From: an uncultured Pelagibacteraceae bacterium
GTDB lineage: Bacteria > Pseudomonadota > Alphaproteobacteria > Pelagibacterales > Pelagibacteraceae
Assembly: GCA_902586125.1 (NCBI GenBank)
Contig: CACIGI010000003.1
Span: forward strand, 1-64,000
Length of the DNA: 64,000 nt
Direction of reading: 5' to 3'
The number at the start of each line of letters is the position of its first letter. The first letter of the stretch is position 1. Positions 48,238 to 63,604 of this stretch are shown here, piece by piece. The notes under the pieces were generated by a model. It had not been told where the DNA came from and did no database searches. It worked only from the letters and a program-made list of their open reading frames with translations. Both the position numbers and the translations under genes were made by a program.

Positions 48238-49444
48238 TCAAAACACAACTCCTATATTCCTCGGTTCCGACATTGAAGCCGTTTGTATTTAAAAAAGATT
48301 TTCTACACTTATGACCATGATCTAGATTCAATTTTAAAAATTCTAACTCTTGAGTATCAATATTGAATTGATTGATTTTTTTCTTTTGCGAGAAAATTTC
48401 ATTCTTTAAGACCGAAATTTGATTATTCAAATCATTTATTTCAATAATCAAATTTTCATTTTCTTCGATGAATTTTAAATTTGTTTCTTCAATAATTTTA
48501 AGTTCATCCTCTAAAATTTTTAATTTTGTCTCTTCAAGTTCTTCACTTTTATTTTCAACTGTAACCATATCTGGTGCAACTTCAGGAATTTCAATTTGAG
48601 TAATTGTTTCTGCAAAAACATACTTTAATTGTGTAAAATCGCTGTAGAATTCAACATTATATTTATTTGAAGAACCAATTTTATCAGATCTTAATTTGCC
48701 TATTGGCACTCCACTTTTAAATATTGCTCCGGTGCCTGAGGTATAAACTATACTTTCATCAACTAACTCCTCTGACAAACCTGCTTTGATATATTTAATT
48801 TGTCCATAATTTTCTCCAGACCCAGTGACGATTGCTTGAATATTCTGAGGTGCAATTGTTACTGGAACATTAGAGTTCAAATCTGATAATAGTAATACCC
48901 TAGATGTCTTATAATTTACCTCAATTACTCGACCAACTAAATACGATTGATCATAAATATTTGTACCTATTTTGATGTCGTCTTTACTACCTTTATTTAT
49001 GATAATACTTTTTAAAAAAGGGCTATCATGATCAACAATAATTTTTGCTAAAATTTTATTTGAACTTGAAATATAATCATCAATAAGTACCTTCAGTTCT
49101 TGATTTTCATACTGAATAATTTCGTTAGATACAAAATCAGATTTAAGATTGTCTAGTTCGTCTTTATTTTTTTGATATTTATTAAAAAAAGATGTGTATT
49201 CAATAATATTTATAGCAGAGTTCTTAATAAAGTTTTCTGGCACGGAGACAATAAAAGATGATCGATAAACTACCTCGCTCAATCCGGCTTTCAGGTATCT
49301 TACCGCTTTAAAGTCAAGGTTAGATAAAATAATAATAAATATCGAAATAAATACTAAGGTAAGTAGAGAAAATTTTTGCTGAGTGCTTTTTTTTAAAAAA
49401 GCAGAACGAATTGCTATTATAAAATCATCTCTGCTAGAGGCCAT
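48215..49444 (-). CDS. mreC: Rod shape-determining protein MreC with long C-terminal coiled-coil extension
   Basis: 409 aa; MreC core (INKGSKDDIKIGTNIYDQSYLVGRVIEVNYKTSRVLLLSD), then ~120 aa E/K-rich coil and a terminal Cys-pair motif. Confidence 0.93.
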   Translation of the reverse strand: MASSRDDFIIAIRSAFLKKSTQQKFSLLTLVFISIFIIILSNLDFKAVRYLKAGLSEVVYRSSFIVSVPENFIKNSAINIIEYTSFFNKYQKNKDELDNLKSDFVSNEIIQYENQELKVLIDDYISSSNKILAKIIVDHDSPFLKSIIINKGSKDDIKIGTNIYDQSYLVGRVIEVNYKTSRVLLLSDLNSNVPVTIAPQNIQAIVTGSGENYGQIKYIKAGLSEELVDESIVYTSGTGAIFKSGVPIGKLRSDKIGSSNKYNVEFYSDFTQLKYVFAETITQIEIPEVAPDMVTVENKSEELEETKLKILEDELKIIEETNLKFIEENENLIIEINDLNNQISVLKNEIFSQKKKINQFNIDTQELEFLKLNLDHGHKCRKSFLNTNGFNVGTEEYRSCVLNGGRTGG

Positions 49445-49449
49445 TACTC

Positions 49450-52061
<2,612 letters not shown>

Positions 52062-52148
52062 ATCAAAAATTTTATTATAGAAATATACAATTTCTCGTTT
52101 AGATTGCAAAAATAAAATACTGAATTTGCCTTAATTTGGAACTAAAAT

Positions 52149-53737
<1,589 letters not shown>

Positions 53738-53739
53738 AA

Positions 53740-55506
53740 TTAAACTAGAGCTTTACCTTTACCAGTGATTTTATTTTCATCTTTCTCACTTGGTCCTAAT
53801 ATCATTTGGTTATGAGGTTTTCCTGATGGAATCATTGGAAAACAATTTTCATTCGGATCTACTCGACAATCAAAAATAACAGGACCATCAAACTCTACCA
53901 TTTCTCTAATCTTTTCATCTAATTCATATGGTTTTTCAGCTTTTATACCTTTGCAGCCATAGGCCTCTGCCATTTTTATAAAATCTGGCAAAGCCTCAGT
54001 GTAGCTTTCAGAATAATTTTTTTCATGTAATAATTCTTGCCATTGCCTTACCATTCCCATGTATTGATTATTCAAAATAAAAATTTTAATGGGTAGATTA
54101 TATTGAACTGCTGTAGACATCTCTTGAATTGTCATTAGAACAGAAGCTTCACCTGCAATATCAATAACTAATTTTTTTGGATGAGCTATTTGAACACCAA
54201 CAGCAGCAGGTAAACCATATCCCATTGTTCCAAGACCACCAGAAGTCATCCAACGATTTGGCTTATTAAATTTATAATGTTGGGCTGCCCACATTTGATG
54301 TTGACCTACCTCAGTCGTCACATAAGTATCTTTATGTTTGGTAAGTTCATATAGTCTTTGAACTGCATGTTGAGGTTTTATTGTTTCATCACTATTTTTA
54401 AAATGAAGAGAATTTTTTGTTCGCCATTTTTGTATTTGTTCCCACCATTTAGCAATTTGTTGCTTATTAGATTTTTTCAAATCTAAGTTTTTCCTCTTCA
54501 AAGTTTTGTTTATACTTTTTAAAACCTCTTTAACATCACCAACTAACGCTAAATCAACTTTAATGATTTTATTTATTGATGAAGGATCAATATCAATATG
54601 AACTTTTTTTGATTTTGGAGAGAACTCATCAATTTTACCAGTTATTCTATCATCAAATCTTGCACCAATATTTATTAATAAGTCACAATCATGCATTGCA
54701 TTATTAGCTTCATAAGTTCCATGCATACCAAGCATGCCTAAAAATTGATTATCATCGCCTGGGTATGCTCCCAGACCTTGCAACGTAGAGGTGATTGGAA
54801 AACCTGTAAGTTCAACAAGTTCTCTTAAAACATTACTTGCCTCTGGTCCAGAATTAATAACGCCACCACCAGAATAAATGACAGGTTTTTTCGATTTATT
54901 CATTAAACCAATCAAAGTATCAATGTCTTTTTGCAAAAAATGATTTAACGATTTTCCATTTAGTTTTTTTTCAGCTTTAGGTTTTGAATAACCTATTTTA
55001 GCAAACTGGATATCTTTAGGTATATCAACTAAAACTGGTCCAGGTCTTCCTGTTGTTGCAACTCTAAAAGCCTCATGAAGAGTTTTTGATAAATCTTTAA
55101 TATCTTTGACTAACCAATTATGTTTTGTGCATGGTCTTGTAATTCCAGTTGTGTCACATTCCTGAAATGCATCAGTGCCAATTAGATGTGTCGGCACTTG
55201 TCCTGATATACAAACTAGTGGAACAGAGTCCATATATGCATCTGTTAATGCAGTAACAACATTGGTAGCGCCAGGTCCAGAAGTTACAAGTACAACACCT
55301 GGTTTTCCTGATGATCTGGCATATCCCTCTGCAGCATGTCCTGCTCCTTGTTCATGTCTGACTAAAATATGTTTAATAGTGTTATGATTTTTTAATTCAT
55401 CATAAATTGGTAACACTGCACCACCTGGATAACCAAAAATAAAATCCACTCCTTGATCCTCAAGACATTTGAATACAATTTCAGCACCTGTATATAATTT
55501 AGACAT
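53740..55506 (-). CDS. ilvI: Acetolactate synthase large subunit
   Basis: 588 aa; ThDP enzyme; [23 protein letters not shown]. Confidence 0.97.
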   Translation of the reverse strand: MSKLYTGAEIVFKCLEDQGVDFIFGYPGGAVLPIYDELKNHNTIKHILVRHEQGAGHAAEGYARSSGKPGVVLVTSGPGATNVVTALTDAYMDSVPLVCISGQVPTHLIGTDAFQECDTTGITRPCTKHNWLVKDIKDLSKTLHEAFRVATTGRPGPVLVDIPKDIQFAKIGYSKPKAEKKLNGKSLNHFLQKDIDTLIGLMNKSKKPVIYSGGGVINSGPEASNVLRELVELTGFPITSTLQGLGAYPGDDNQFLGMLGMHGTYEANNAMHDCDLLINIGARFDDRITGKIDEFSPKSKKVHIDIDPSSINKIIKVDLALVGDVKEVLKSINKTLKRKNLDLKKSNKQQIAKWWEQIQKWRTKNSLHFKNSDETIKPQHAVQRLYELTKHKDTYVTTEVGQHQMWAAQHYKFNKPNRWMTSGGLGTMGYGLPAAVGVQIAHPKKLVIDIAGEASVLMTIQEMSTAVQYNLPIKIFILNNQYMGMVRQWQELLHEKNYSESYTEALPDFIKMAEAYGCKGIKAEKPYELDEKIREMVEFDGPVIFDCRVDPNENCFPMIPSGKPHNQMILGPSEKDENKITGKGKALV

Positions 55507-55559
55507 TCATCCAATCTAGCTGAAGTTGTGCTTATTGGTCAAGAATTACTACGTGATAT

Positions 55560-56468
55560 CTAAATTTTTTTTAAAAATTTATTTAGATCCACTGACTTTA
55601 TTTTGTTCCAATCCATCATATTGCCTCTGCCCCAAGTAGATTGTCTCTTAGCGTATTGCCTAGTCTTTATTGATATTTTCTCAATTACCTCTGATATTCC
55701 TATTTTTTTCTCGAGATATTCTCTGATTTCTGCAATACCAATTGCCTTTGAGGCAGTTTTAACTCTTGGAACTTTTAATCTTATAAATTTTTTTACCTCT
55801 GATATAGCTCCATTTTTAATCATATCTTTAGTACGATCACTAATTCTCTTAACTAATTCAACTCTTGGATAATCAATGTAAATTTTTAAAAAATCATCAT
55901 TTTCATAATCAGATCGTGTACTTTTAAACCAATCGTAAATTGATATATTTGTAAACAATTTTACCTCATAGGCTCGAATTATTCTTTGAGTGTCTGTAGG
56001 TTTAACAAAGTTTTTTGATATAGGATCTAACTTTATTAATTCTGAAAAAAACTTCTTTGTTCCAATTTTTTTATGTAACAACCTTATTTTTGATCTTAAT
56101 CGAATTGGTATATTTGGAATGTTCACCAAACCCTCTGTTATTGCTTTAAAGTACAGTCCGGTACCACCCACAAGAATAGGTGTCTTATTTCTTTTTTTTA
56201 TATCTAGAATTTTTTTATTAACTAATTTTAACCAATCCCCTGAAGAAAAGTTTTTTTTTACACTTTGAAATCCATATAAATGATGGTTAATATTCTTGTA
56301 ATCCTTTGGGAGTGGTCTCGCAGATAAAATTTTTAATTCTTTATATACCTGCATGCTATCAGCATTTACAATTTCACCATTAATTTTTTTAGCTAGTTTA
56401 ATTGCAAAATTAGATTTTCCAGATGCCGTGGGACCATAAATTAAAATAATCTTGGATTTGGAGTCCAT
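55560..56468 (-). CDS. miaA: tRNA dimethylallyltransferase
   Basis: 302 aa; IYGPTASGKSNFAIKLAKKINGEIVNADSMQVYKEL. Confidence 0.96.
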   Translation of the reverse strand: MDSKSKIILIYGPTASGKSNFAIKLAKKINGEIVNADSMQVYKELKILSARPLPKDYKNINHHLYGFQSVKKNFSSGDWLKLVNKKILDIKKRNKTPILVGGTGLYFKAITEGLVNIPNIPIRLRSKIRLLHKKIGTKKFFSELIKLDPISKNFVKPTDTQRIIRAYEVKLFTNISIYDWFKSTRSDYENDDFLKIYIDYPRVELVKRISDRTKDMIKNGAISEVKKFIRLKVPRVKTASKAIGIAEIREYLEKKIGISEVIEKISIKTRQYAKRQSTWGRGNMMDWNKIKSVDLNKFLKKI

Positions 56469-56471
56469 TAA

Positions 56472-57875
56472 TTAATCTAATTTAACACCAATATATCGTC
56501 TCTGATTTTGGCTATTATAAATAACTAATAAAATAGTTTTTTGACTACTATTTAAAACTTGTTCCACTATCTTGTTTAAATCATTTACATTTCTAATTTT
56601 TTTCTTTTGAGCTTCTAGAATGATACTGTTTACTTCAACAGAGCTTATTAAAGGACTATCATTTGCTATTTTAGTGACAACTAATCCAGATGTTTGATTA
56701 GGTAAATTTCTTGACTTAATATCATCTTTAGTAAGTTGTCTCACAGTCACTTTCAAGTCTTTTATCTCAGTTTCCTTTGGGCCCTCTGTCTTTTCTGAAA
56801 CTTTAAAGTCCTCTGAAGTTTCTAATCTTCCAAGAGTGACAATTTTAATAATTTCTTTTTTATCTCTCCAAATTTTTACTTCAACTCTTTTTCCAACCTC
56901 TGTTCTTGCAACAATCATTGGAAGTTCCTTCATCTGATTTATTTTTTTTCCATTAAATTCTAAAATGATATCTCCTGCTTTAACTCCAGCTTTGGCAGAT
57001 GGACTATTTTCTGCAACACTTGCAACCAAAGCACCACGCGGTTTATCTAATTTTTCAACTTCAGCAATTTCTTTTGTAACATCTTGAATTCTTACACCTA
57101 ACCAACCTCTTTTAGTTTCTCCAAACTCTATTAACTGATCAATAACTATTTTTGCACTATTCGAAGGTATTGAAAAACCAATTCCAATTGATCCGTTTCT
57201 TCCAAGTATGGCAGTATTAATTCCTATTACATTTCCATTCATATCAAACAAAGGTCCACCAGAGTTTCCTTGATTGATTGATGCATCAGTCTGAATATAA
57301 TCTTCGTATCTAGTTAAACCTATCGATCTATTTCTTGCAGAGATAATTCCCGAGGTTACAGTACCTCCAAGACCAAAAGGATTTCCAATTGCTATGACCC
57401 AATCACCAATTCTTGCTTTATCAGAGTCTCCAAATTTAACAGGTTTGAACTTTTCATTTGTCTCAAGTTGAAGAACAGCAATATCAGACAATGGATCAGC
57501 GCCTAGAACTTTAGCTTTAACTTCTTTGTCACCTACTCTTATGATAATATCATCGGCATCCTGAATTACATGATTGTTTGTAACAACAATACCTTTCTCA
57601 TCTATAATAAATCCTGAACCCAAAGCTGCTGATGGTCTTTCTTGTGGTGCTCCAAATTCTTTAAACATATCCTCAAATGGTGACCCTGGGGGAAATTGAA
57701 AAGGGAAAGGATTTGTTTGTGTTTTCACTATTGTGGTCGTTGAAATATTAACTACAGATGGCATCAACTCTTCCGCTAAATCAGCAAAAGAACTAGGATG
57801 ATTTTGGGCGAATGATTTTAATTGAAGACCTATAATTAAAATAATCGCTGTAAATAACGTATTTATTCTACTCAT
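56472..57875 (-). CDS. Do-like periplasmic serine protease (DegP/DegQ family, PDZ domains)
   Basis: 467 aa; signal peptide, NQGNSGGPLFDMNG catalytic Ser, two PDZ-like regions. Confidence 0.95.
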   Translation of the reverse strand: MSRINTLFTAIILIIGLQLKSFAQNHPSSFADLAEELMPSVVNISTTTIVKTQTNPFPFQFPPGSPFEDMFKEFGAPQERPSAALGSGFIIDEKGIVVTNNHVIQDADDIIIRVGDKEVKAKVLGADPLSDIAVLQLETNEKFKPVKFGDSDKARIGDWVIAIGNPFGLGGTVTSGIISARNRSIGLTRYEDYIQTDASINQGNSGGPLFDMNGNVIGINTAILGRNGSIGIGFSIPSNSAKIVIDQLIEFGETKRGWLGVRIQDVTKEIAEVEKLDKPRGALVASVAENSPSAKAGVKAGDIILEFNGKKINQMKELPMIVARTEVGKRVEVKIWRDKKEIIKIVTLGRLETSEDFKVSEKTEGPKETEIKDLKVTVRQLTKDDIKSRNLPNQTSGLVVTKIANDSPLISSVEVNSIILEAQKKKIRNVNDLNKIVEQVLNSSQKTILLVIYNSQNQRRYIGVKLD

Positions 57876-57876
57876 T

Positions 57877-58062
57877 TTAGTTTTTCATATAGTAAATAAT
57901 TATAAAACCTAATACTGCAAAGATTAATCCACCTGATCTAAGTTGACTATCTTTTATAAGTTCTAACTTTTTTAACATACTTTTCATTTTTGATGGAAAT
58001 ATGGCATATAAAATTCCCTCAATAAACAAGAATAGACCAAAGGCAATGATCAATTCCCTCAT
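57877..58062 (-). CDS. DUF2065-like small membrane protein
   Basis: 61 aa; LIIAFGLFLFIEGILYAIFPSKMKSML; located between degP-like and hflC. Confidence 0.75.
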   Translation of the reverse strand: MRELIIAFGLFLFIEGILYAIFPSKMKSMLKKLELIKDSQLRSGGLIFAVLGFIIIYYMKN

Positions 58063-58069
58063 TAAAATT

Positions 58070-58939
58070 CTATTGAGTTTTTGGTTTTATGTTTCCAAAA
58101 AATTTAAAGAACTCGCTATCAGGAGATAATATTAAGGACGTCTCTCCACCGATTAAAGCTTTTTCGTAAGCCTGCATGGCTCTGTAAAAAGCAAAAAATT
58201 CTGGATCTTGTCCAAAAGCATTAGCGAAAATATTATTTCTTTTACCATCGCCTTCTCCTTTCATAATCTCAGATTTTTTTTGTGCGTCTGCTAAAATAAC
58301 AGTCACTTCTTTGTCAGCAGTTGATGTAATCGTTACCGCCATCTCAGCTCCTTTTGCTCTAAATTCTTTAGCTTCTCTCTCCCTCTCTGTTTGCATTCTT
58401 CTAAAGATTGCATCACTGTTTGCTTGAGGGAGATCAGCACGTTTAATTCTTACATCTACAATTTCTATACCAAAGTTTTGTGCTTCATTGTTTACACCTT
58501 CTTGAATTAGAGCCATTTGTTTTGTTCTATCCTCTGATAAAAGCGTTTGTAGTTCTTGCTGACCTAATACGTTCCTAATTCTTGAGTTAATAATTGTTGC
58601 TAATCTAGATCTTGCTACTCTTTCGTTTCCAACTGAAATATAAAACTTAAGAGGATCTACAATTTGAAACCTAGCAAAAGCATCAACAATTAATCTTTTT
58701 TGATCTGACGCAATAACCTCTTCAGGTGGTGTATCTAGATTTAAAATTCTTTTATCTAAAAATACGACGTTTTGAATAAATGGTAATTTAAAGTTTAGTC
58801 CAGGTTTTAATATTATTCTTTTTGGATCACCAAATTGAAGTACTATTGCTTGATTAACTTCTTTGACTACAAATATTGAAAAAAATAATGTTGCTGCAAC
58901 TAAAACGGCTAAACCTGCTATAATTTTTCCTGTTTTCAT
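58070..58939 (-). CDS. hflC: HflC (SPFH)
   Basis: 289 aa; QAIVLQFGDPKRIILKPGLNFKLPFIQNVVFLDKRI. Confidence 0.96.
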   Translation of the reverse strand: MKTGKIIAGLAVLVAATLFFSIFVVKEVNQAIVLQFGDPKRIILKPGLNFKLPFIQNVVFLDKRILNLDTPPEEVIASDQKRLIVDAFARFQIVDPLKFYISVGNERVARSRLATIINSRIRNVLGQQELQTLLSEDRTKQMALIQEGVNNEAQNFGIEIVDVRIKRADLPQANSDAIFRRMQTEREREAKEFRAKGAEMAVTITSTADKEVTVILADAQKKSEIMKGEGDGKRNNIFANAFGQDPEFFAFYRAMQAYEKALIGGETSLILSPDSEFFKFFGNIKPKTQ

Positions 58940-58940
58940 C

Positions 58941-60050
58941 TTAATTCGTCGCTTTCTTTTTTAATTCTGGTAATGGCAAATATGGAACCACACCTGAGCC
59001 AGCATTTTTCTCAATTATCACTTTATCAATGTCAGCCAATACTTTTTCCATCGTCTCCAAGTACATCCTTTCTTGAGTTACAGATTTTGCTTTTTTATAT
59101 TCATTATAAATAGCTAAGAACCTGCTTGCTTCACCCTCTGCTTTAGCTACAACTTCTTTTTTATAAGCTTCTGCAGCTTGTAAAATCTTTGCTGCTTCTC
59201 CCCGCGCTCTTGGGATTACGTCATTAGCGTATGCTTCAGCTTCATTTTTTGATCTTTCCATGTCAGCCCTGGCAGCTTGCACATCACGAAACGCATCAAT
59301 TACTTGATCAGGTGGATCAGCTTTTTGCGTTTGAACTTGTGTAATTTGAATTCCTGATGTGTATTCGTCTAAAATCTTTTGAATTATTTCTTGTGTATCT
59401 GTCTCAATTAAAGATCTTCCTTCAGTAAGAATTGGCTGAATATCAGATCTTGCAATTACTTCTCTCATTGCCGTTTCTGCTGCAGCTTTAACAGTTCCTT
59501 CTGGGTCTTGAATTTTAAATAAAAAATTACCGGCATCTTTAATTACCCAAAAAACAGAAAAATCTATGTTCACGATGTTTTCATCACCAGTAAGCATAAG
59601 ACTTTCTTGAGGTACATCTGCTACACCTCCTGCAGCTGAAGAAAAACCACTATCTCTCTCCGACCTAAAACCAATATCTATTCGGTTAACCTTTGTAACT
59701 TTTGGTGTTAAAACAGTTTCTACAGGAAAAGGAATATGATAATTCAAACCTGGTTGGGTTGTTTTTACAAACTTTCCAAATCTCAAAACGACACCTTGTT
59801 CGTCAGGAAGTACTCTATAAAGACCACTTGCAAGCCATACAAAACCTAAAATAATTAAAACTAAAACAGCTTGCTTTCCCCCAGATGAACTTCCACCTGG
59901 TAAAAACTTTTTAATCTTTTCTTGAAACTCTTTGATAATTTTATCTACATCAGGCGGTCTTGGACCTCTTCCAGAACCATTACCACTTCCACCACCACCT
60001 GGGGGTGATCCCCAAGGACTACCACCTCTTTGTTGAAAATCATCAGACAT
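58941..60050 (-). CDS. hflK: HflK (SPFH)
   Basis: 369 aa; Gly-rich N-terminus, GLYRVLPDEQGVVLRFGKFVKTTQPGLNYHIPFP. Confidence 0.96.
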   Translation of the reverse strand: MSDDFQQRGGSPWGSPPGGGGSGNGSGRGPRPPDVDKIIKEFQEKIKKFLPGGSSSGGKQAVLVLIILGFVWLASGLYRVLPDEQGVVLRFGKFVKTTQPGLNYHIPFPVETVLTPKVTKVNRIDIGFRSERDSGFSSAAGGVADVPQESLMLTGDENIVNIDFSVFWVIKDAGNFLFKIQDPEGTVKAAAETAMREVIARSDIQPILTEGRSLIETDTQEIIQKILDEYTSGIQITQVQTQKADPPDQVIDAFRDVQAARADMERSKNEAEAYANDVIPRARGEAAKILQAAEAYKKEVVAKAEGEASRFLAIYNEYKKAKSVTQERMYLETMEKVLADIDKVIIEKNAGSGVVPYLPLPELKKKATN

Positions 60051-60100
60051 AGACTATCTATATAGTGTCTAATTTGACAAAAACAAGCTAAGATCAAATA

Positions 60101-60925
60101 ATGCAAGATAAAAAGCCAGAACTAAGTGCCGCAACGAGCAAAGAAAGCGGAAGAAAGATATTCACAAAAAAACCAATTATTGGAACAAAGTTTACTATAG
60201 CTATTTCAAGTGCGAAAGGAGGTGTTGGAAAGTCAACTTTTGCCACTAATCTTGCAATAGCATTAAAACATATCGGATGCAAAGTTGGTTTGTTAGATGC
60301 AGATGTTTATGGACCCTCAATCCCAAAAATGTTTGGTATAAATGAAAAACCTAAAAGTGATGGCCAAAAACTAGATCCTATAATTAAATATGACATTCAG
60401 TGTATGTCTATTGGTTTCCTCACTGATCAACAAACTCCAATGATTTGGAGAGGTCCAATGGTAACCAGTGCAATTAGAACTTTTACCCAAAAAGTAAATT
60501 GGAAAGATTTAGACTTTATAATTGTGGATATGCCTCCCGGTACAGGGGATACACAATTAACTTTCTCACAAGAAATTAAAATAGACGGAGCAATCATAGT
60601 CTCAACACCTCAAGAAGTGGCTTTATTAGATGTAAAAAGAGGAATAAAGATGTTTGATAAGCTAGGGGTAAAAATTTTAGGACTTGTAGACAATATGAGC
60701 TATTTTATTGGAGATGATAAAAAAAAATATAAAATATTTGGTGAAGGTGGTGTTCGTAAAACCTCAGAGGAATTTAAAAAAGAATTTTTGGGAGAAATAC
60801 CAATTAACTCTGAAATAGGAAAGACAAGTGATAATGGGAAACCAATAGTTGAGGAAGATTCAAATAGTGAAATTTCGAAAATTTATCTAAATTTTGCTAA
60901 TAAAATTAAATCAACTTATCTTTAA
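60101..60925 (+). CDS. mrp: Mrp/NBP35 (ApbC) family Fe-S carrier ATPase
   Basis: 274 aa; [33 protein letters not shown]. Confidence 0.95.
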   Translation: MQDKKPELSAATSKESGRKIFTKKPIIGTKFTIAISSAKGGVGKSTFATNLAIALKHIGCKVGLLDADVYGPSIPKMFGINEKPKSDGQKLDPIIKYDIQCMSIGFLTDQQTPMIWRGPMVTSAIRTFTQKVNWKDLDFIIVDMPPGTGDTQLTFSQEIKIDGAIIVSTPQEVALLDVKRGIKMFDKLGVKILGLVDNMSYFIGDDKKKYKIFGEGGVRKTSEEFKKEFLGEIPINSEIGKTSDNGKPIVEEDSNSEISKIYLNFANKIKSTYL

Positions 60926-61853
60926 GATTAAAAGCTTCCATCAATTCATTCCATTCTCTTTTTGACAAACCGGAATTTTCTAAATAGACATCTTCGCCTT
61001 TAATTAATTTTTGTATAACAACATTTCCTTTGGCAGAAACTTCTGTGCCACCAACTCTGTAATCCATAAAAGCTTCATAGGTTGTTGGTACCCACCTTTT
61101 TAATGTATCCAACATGATGTCAGCATAAACTCTAATTTCATATTGGGCATGACGATCTGCTCTTAATCTTAAAAAATTCATTAAATTTAAAAGATCTGTC
61201 TTCCAATACCACTGAGTATAAGTATTTAATGTTAAATTCATTCTAGCAAGTTCCCTAGCCAAACCTTTTTTACTATCATCTATAGTAGATCCATCATATC
61301 TTTCATTAAGCATAGTTTCATAATTGGAATACGTTCTTTCCGCATCATTTTTCAAAAGCTCTAAAACCTCTATTGCTTGAGTTCCCTCAATAACATCTCC
61401 CCTTCCTTGTCTATTACTTGTTGATTGAGCTGCTAAATTTTCAGAAGATGGTAAGTAAAATTCTTTATCTAAAATAGAATATCTTGCAGAATACTCATTA
61501 ACATTTGCAGTTCTATGTCTTATCCATTGACGTGCTATAAAAATCGGTAATTTGACGTGATATTTAATTTCACACATTTCAAATGGTGTGCTGTGCCAGT
61601 GACGCATCAAATATTTTATCAATCCGGCGTCTGTTGATACCTGCTTAGTTCCTTTTCCATAAGAAACTCTTGCAGCTTGAACAATAGACGTGTCATCACC
61701 CATATAATCAACTACCCTTACAAAACCATGATCTAAAGCTGGTAGTGCCTCATAAAGAATATTTTCCAACTCTGATACCACAACCCTTTTTGTTTTATTA
61801 CTTTGAGACTGCTGATTCTTAATTTCCGCAGATTGTTCCTTGGTTAATTTCAT
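60906..61853 (-). CDS. thyX: FAD-dependent thymidylate synthase (start refined)
   Basis: ThyX motif [19 protein letters not shown]; likely start [15 protein letters not shown] at 61853, because upstream ORF residues are antisense to the tmRNA acceptor piece. Confidence 0.93.
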   Translation of the reverse strand: MKLTKEQSAEIKNQQSQSNKTKRVVVSELENILYEALPALDHGFVRVVDYMGDDTSIVQAARVSYGKGTKQVSTDAGLIKYLMRHWHSTPFEMCEIKYHVKLPIFIARQWIRHRTANVNEYSARYSILDKEFYLPSSENLAAQSTSNRQGRGDVIEGTQAIEVLELLKNDAERTYSNYETMLNERYDGSTIDDSKKGLARELARMNLTLNTYTQWYWKTDLLNLMNFLRLRADRHAQYEIRVYADIMLDTLKRWVPTTYEAFMDYRVGGTEVSAKGNVVIQKLIKGEDVYLENSGLSKREWNELMEAFNLKDKLI

Positions 61854-61904
61854 GATTGTTATTGAATCTCTTGCAATTCCTTTTATATTAATAAAGTTGG
61901 TTTT

Positions 61905-62160
61905 CCAACTATGACGATAAACGAATTTCGTAATAACCATTGCGGACGTGGGGGCAGTACCCACCACCTCCACCAATTACAACTTATGGGGGTGAACTAG
62001 ATTCGACGGGTGACTAAAGGCTATTCTTTCGTTCGGAATTGTTCCTCCGTAAAGGGCTAATTTATAAATGCTAACGAAAGTTACGCAATTGCTGCTTAAT
62101 TAATTTTTATTAATTGAGTAAACGGGGTACGGGGCACCTGGCAACAGAACGCCCCCTAAA
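61905..62160 (+). ncRNA. ssrA: Circularly permuted two-piece tmRNA (acceptor piece ~61905-61975, coding piece ~61988-62160)
   Basis: Acceptor piece ends GGACGTGGGGGCAGTACCCACCACCTCCACCA (CCA at 61973-61975); coding piece starts GGGGGTGAACTAGATTCGACGGG (61988); 7-bp acceptor stem GGGGGUG/CACCUCC with G3-U; tag ORF 62070-62099. Outer ends approximate. Confidence 0.93.
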
Positions 62161-62232
62161 AGTATTTTTTGTCGCTTAAAATTTGAAAAAATTATTTAGT
62201 AAAATTTTAATTAAAGGTGTAGGAAAGTTTAA

Positions 62233-63603
62233 ATGAAAATTAAAGTAAATTTTATTTATGTTTTAATAATAGCATTTTTAATTATTTTATTAATTTTAGG
62301 TCATCAAATTAATAAGCAGAATTCTGCATCCAAAAAAAATGAAATTTCAAATATAGTAAATCAACTTAAAACAAGAAATAATCAGCTAGCTAAAATACAA
62401 AAAAATTTATTCGAAGATGGAAAAAACTTAAATGACATAATTAATAAAAAAGAGATCACTTTTGAAAATGTATTTAAAGATAGAAAACTTGATGGATTAA
62501 ATAATTTTTCTTATTCAAAATATTCAACTAAAGATATTTTATTTAATGGTAATCGTGGTGCTACCGGCACAGCATATATTGACTTTTATAATAATGATAA
62601 AAATTTGTTAATCGCAACTTATGATGGAATTTTTGCATTTACTAATCTTAATAACTTAGAAAATTTTGTTAAAATAAACTCAAATATTAATTCAATAATA
62701 AAATATGATAAATTTTATTTTCATGAACAATATGGCATTAAAGATATTCATATAAATAATAATAAATTGTACGTCTCATACATTGGTGAAAGAAAAGATA
62801 ATTGTTACGATCTTAAAATTATTTTTAGTGAATTGAATGAAAAATTTTTAAATTTTAGTTTGTTTTATCAAACATTAAATTGTGTTGATAAAAATAATAA
62901 TCATGGATTTTGGGCTCACCAAGGTGCAGGTGGAAGAATTGCTAATCTTGATAATTCAAACCTTTTATTTACCACAGGGGACTTTAGAAATAGACCTCTT
63001 TCGCAAGATATTCAAAGTGATTTTGGAAAAATATTAAAAATTAATATACGAAATAAGAAGTCTGAGGTTGTTTCCTTGGGTCATAGAAATCCACAAGGTT
63101 TATATTACAGCAAAAAATTTGACTTTATTTTATCTACAGAGCATGGACCAAAAGGTGGTGACGAAATCAATATAAATAATAACCCTTTTTTAAAAGTTAA
63201 AAATTTTGGATGGCCAATCTCATCTTATGGAGAACATTATAAAAAAAATTATTCTGAAAAAATATTAAATGAAGCACCATTGAACAAATCTCATAAAAAA
63301 TTTGGTTTTGAAGAACCTATTAAATATTTTGATCCATCGATTGGTATCAGTCAGACAATTTCCTTGAATAAAACAGATACAGAATTTTTAATTGGAGCAA
63401 TGGGAAATGAGATTGCCGATCAGGATTTAGGACTTCACTATATCAAGCTAAACGAGAAAAGAGATAAAGTTATAGATCATGATTACTTTTTACTCAATGA
63501 AAGAGTTAGGGATATGGTAGTTTCTAAAGATAAAAAGTTAATTATAATTTTTTTAGAGACCACAAGTTCAATATCAATTTTAAAAAAAATAGCTAATAAT
63601 TAA
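62233..63603 (+). CDS. PQQ-dependent sugar dehydrogenase-like protein (GSDH/Asd family), N-terminal TM anchor
   Basis: 456 aa; GHRNPQGLYYSKKFDFILSTEHGPKGGDEININ...NFGWPISSYGEHY. Confidence 0.85.
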   Translation: MKIKVNFIYVLIIAFLIILLILGHQINKQNSASKKNEISNIVNQLKTRNNQLAKIQKNLFEDGKNLNDIINKKEITFENVFKDRKLDGLNNFSYSKYSTKDILFNGNRGATGTAYIDFYNNDKNLLIATYDGIFAFTNLNNLENFVKINSNINSIIKYDKFYFHEQYGIKDIHINNNKLYVSYIGERKDNCYDLKIIFSELNEKFLNFSLFYQTLNCVDKNNNHGFWAHQGAGGRIANLDNSNLLFTTGDFRNRPLSQDIQSDFGKILKINIRNKKSEVVSLGHRNPQGLYYSKKFDFILSTEHGPKGGDEININNNPFLKVKNFGWPISSYGEHYKKNYSEKILNEAPLNKSHKKFGFEEPIKYFDPSIGISQTISLNKTDTEFLIGAMGNEIADQDLGLHYIKLNEKRDKVIDHDYFLLNERVRDMVVSKDKKLIIIFLETTSSISILKKIANN

Positions 63604-63604
63604 A

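Noticed and set aside
60094-60282. - strand 62 aa ORF
   Set aside because: Antisense to the start of mrp.
61861-61904. Possible ssrA promoter TTGAAT-N18-TATTAA
   Set aside because: Plausible but weak in AT-rich sequence; not reported as a feature without TSS data.
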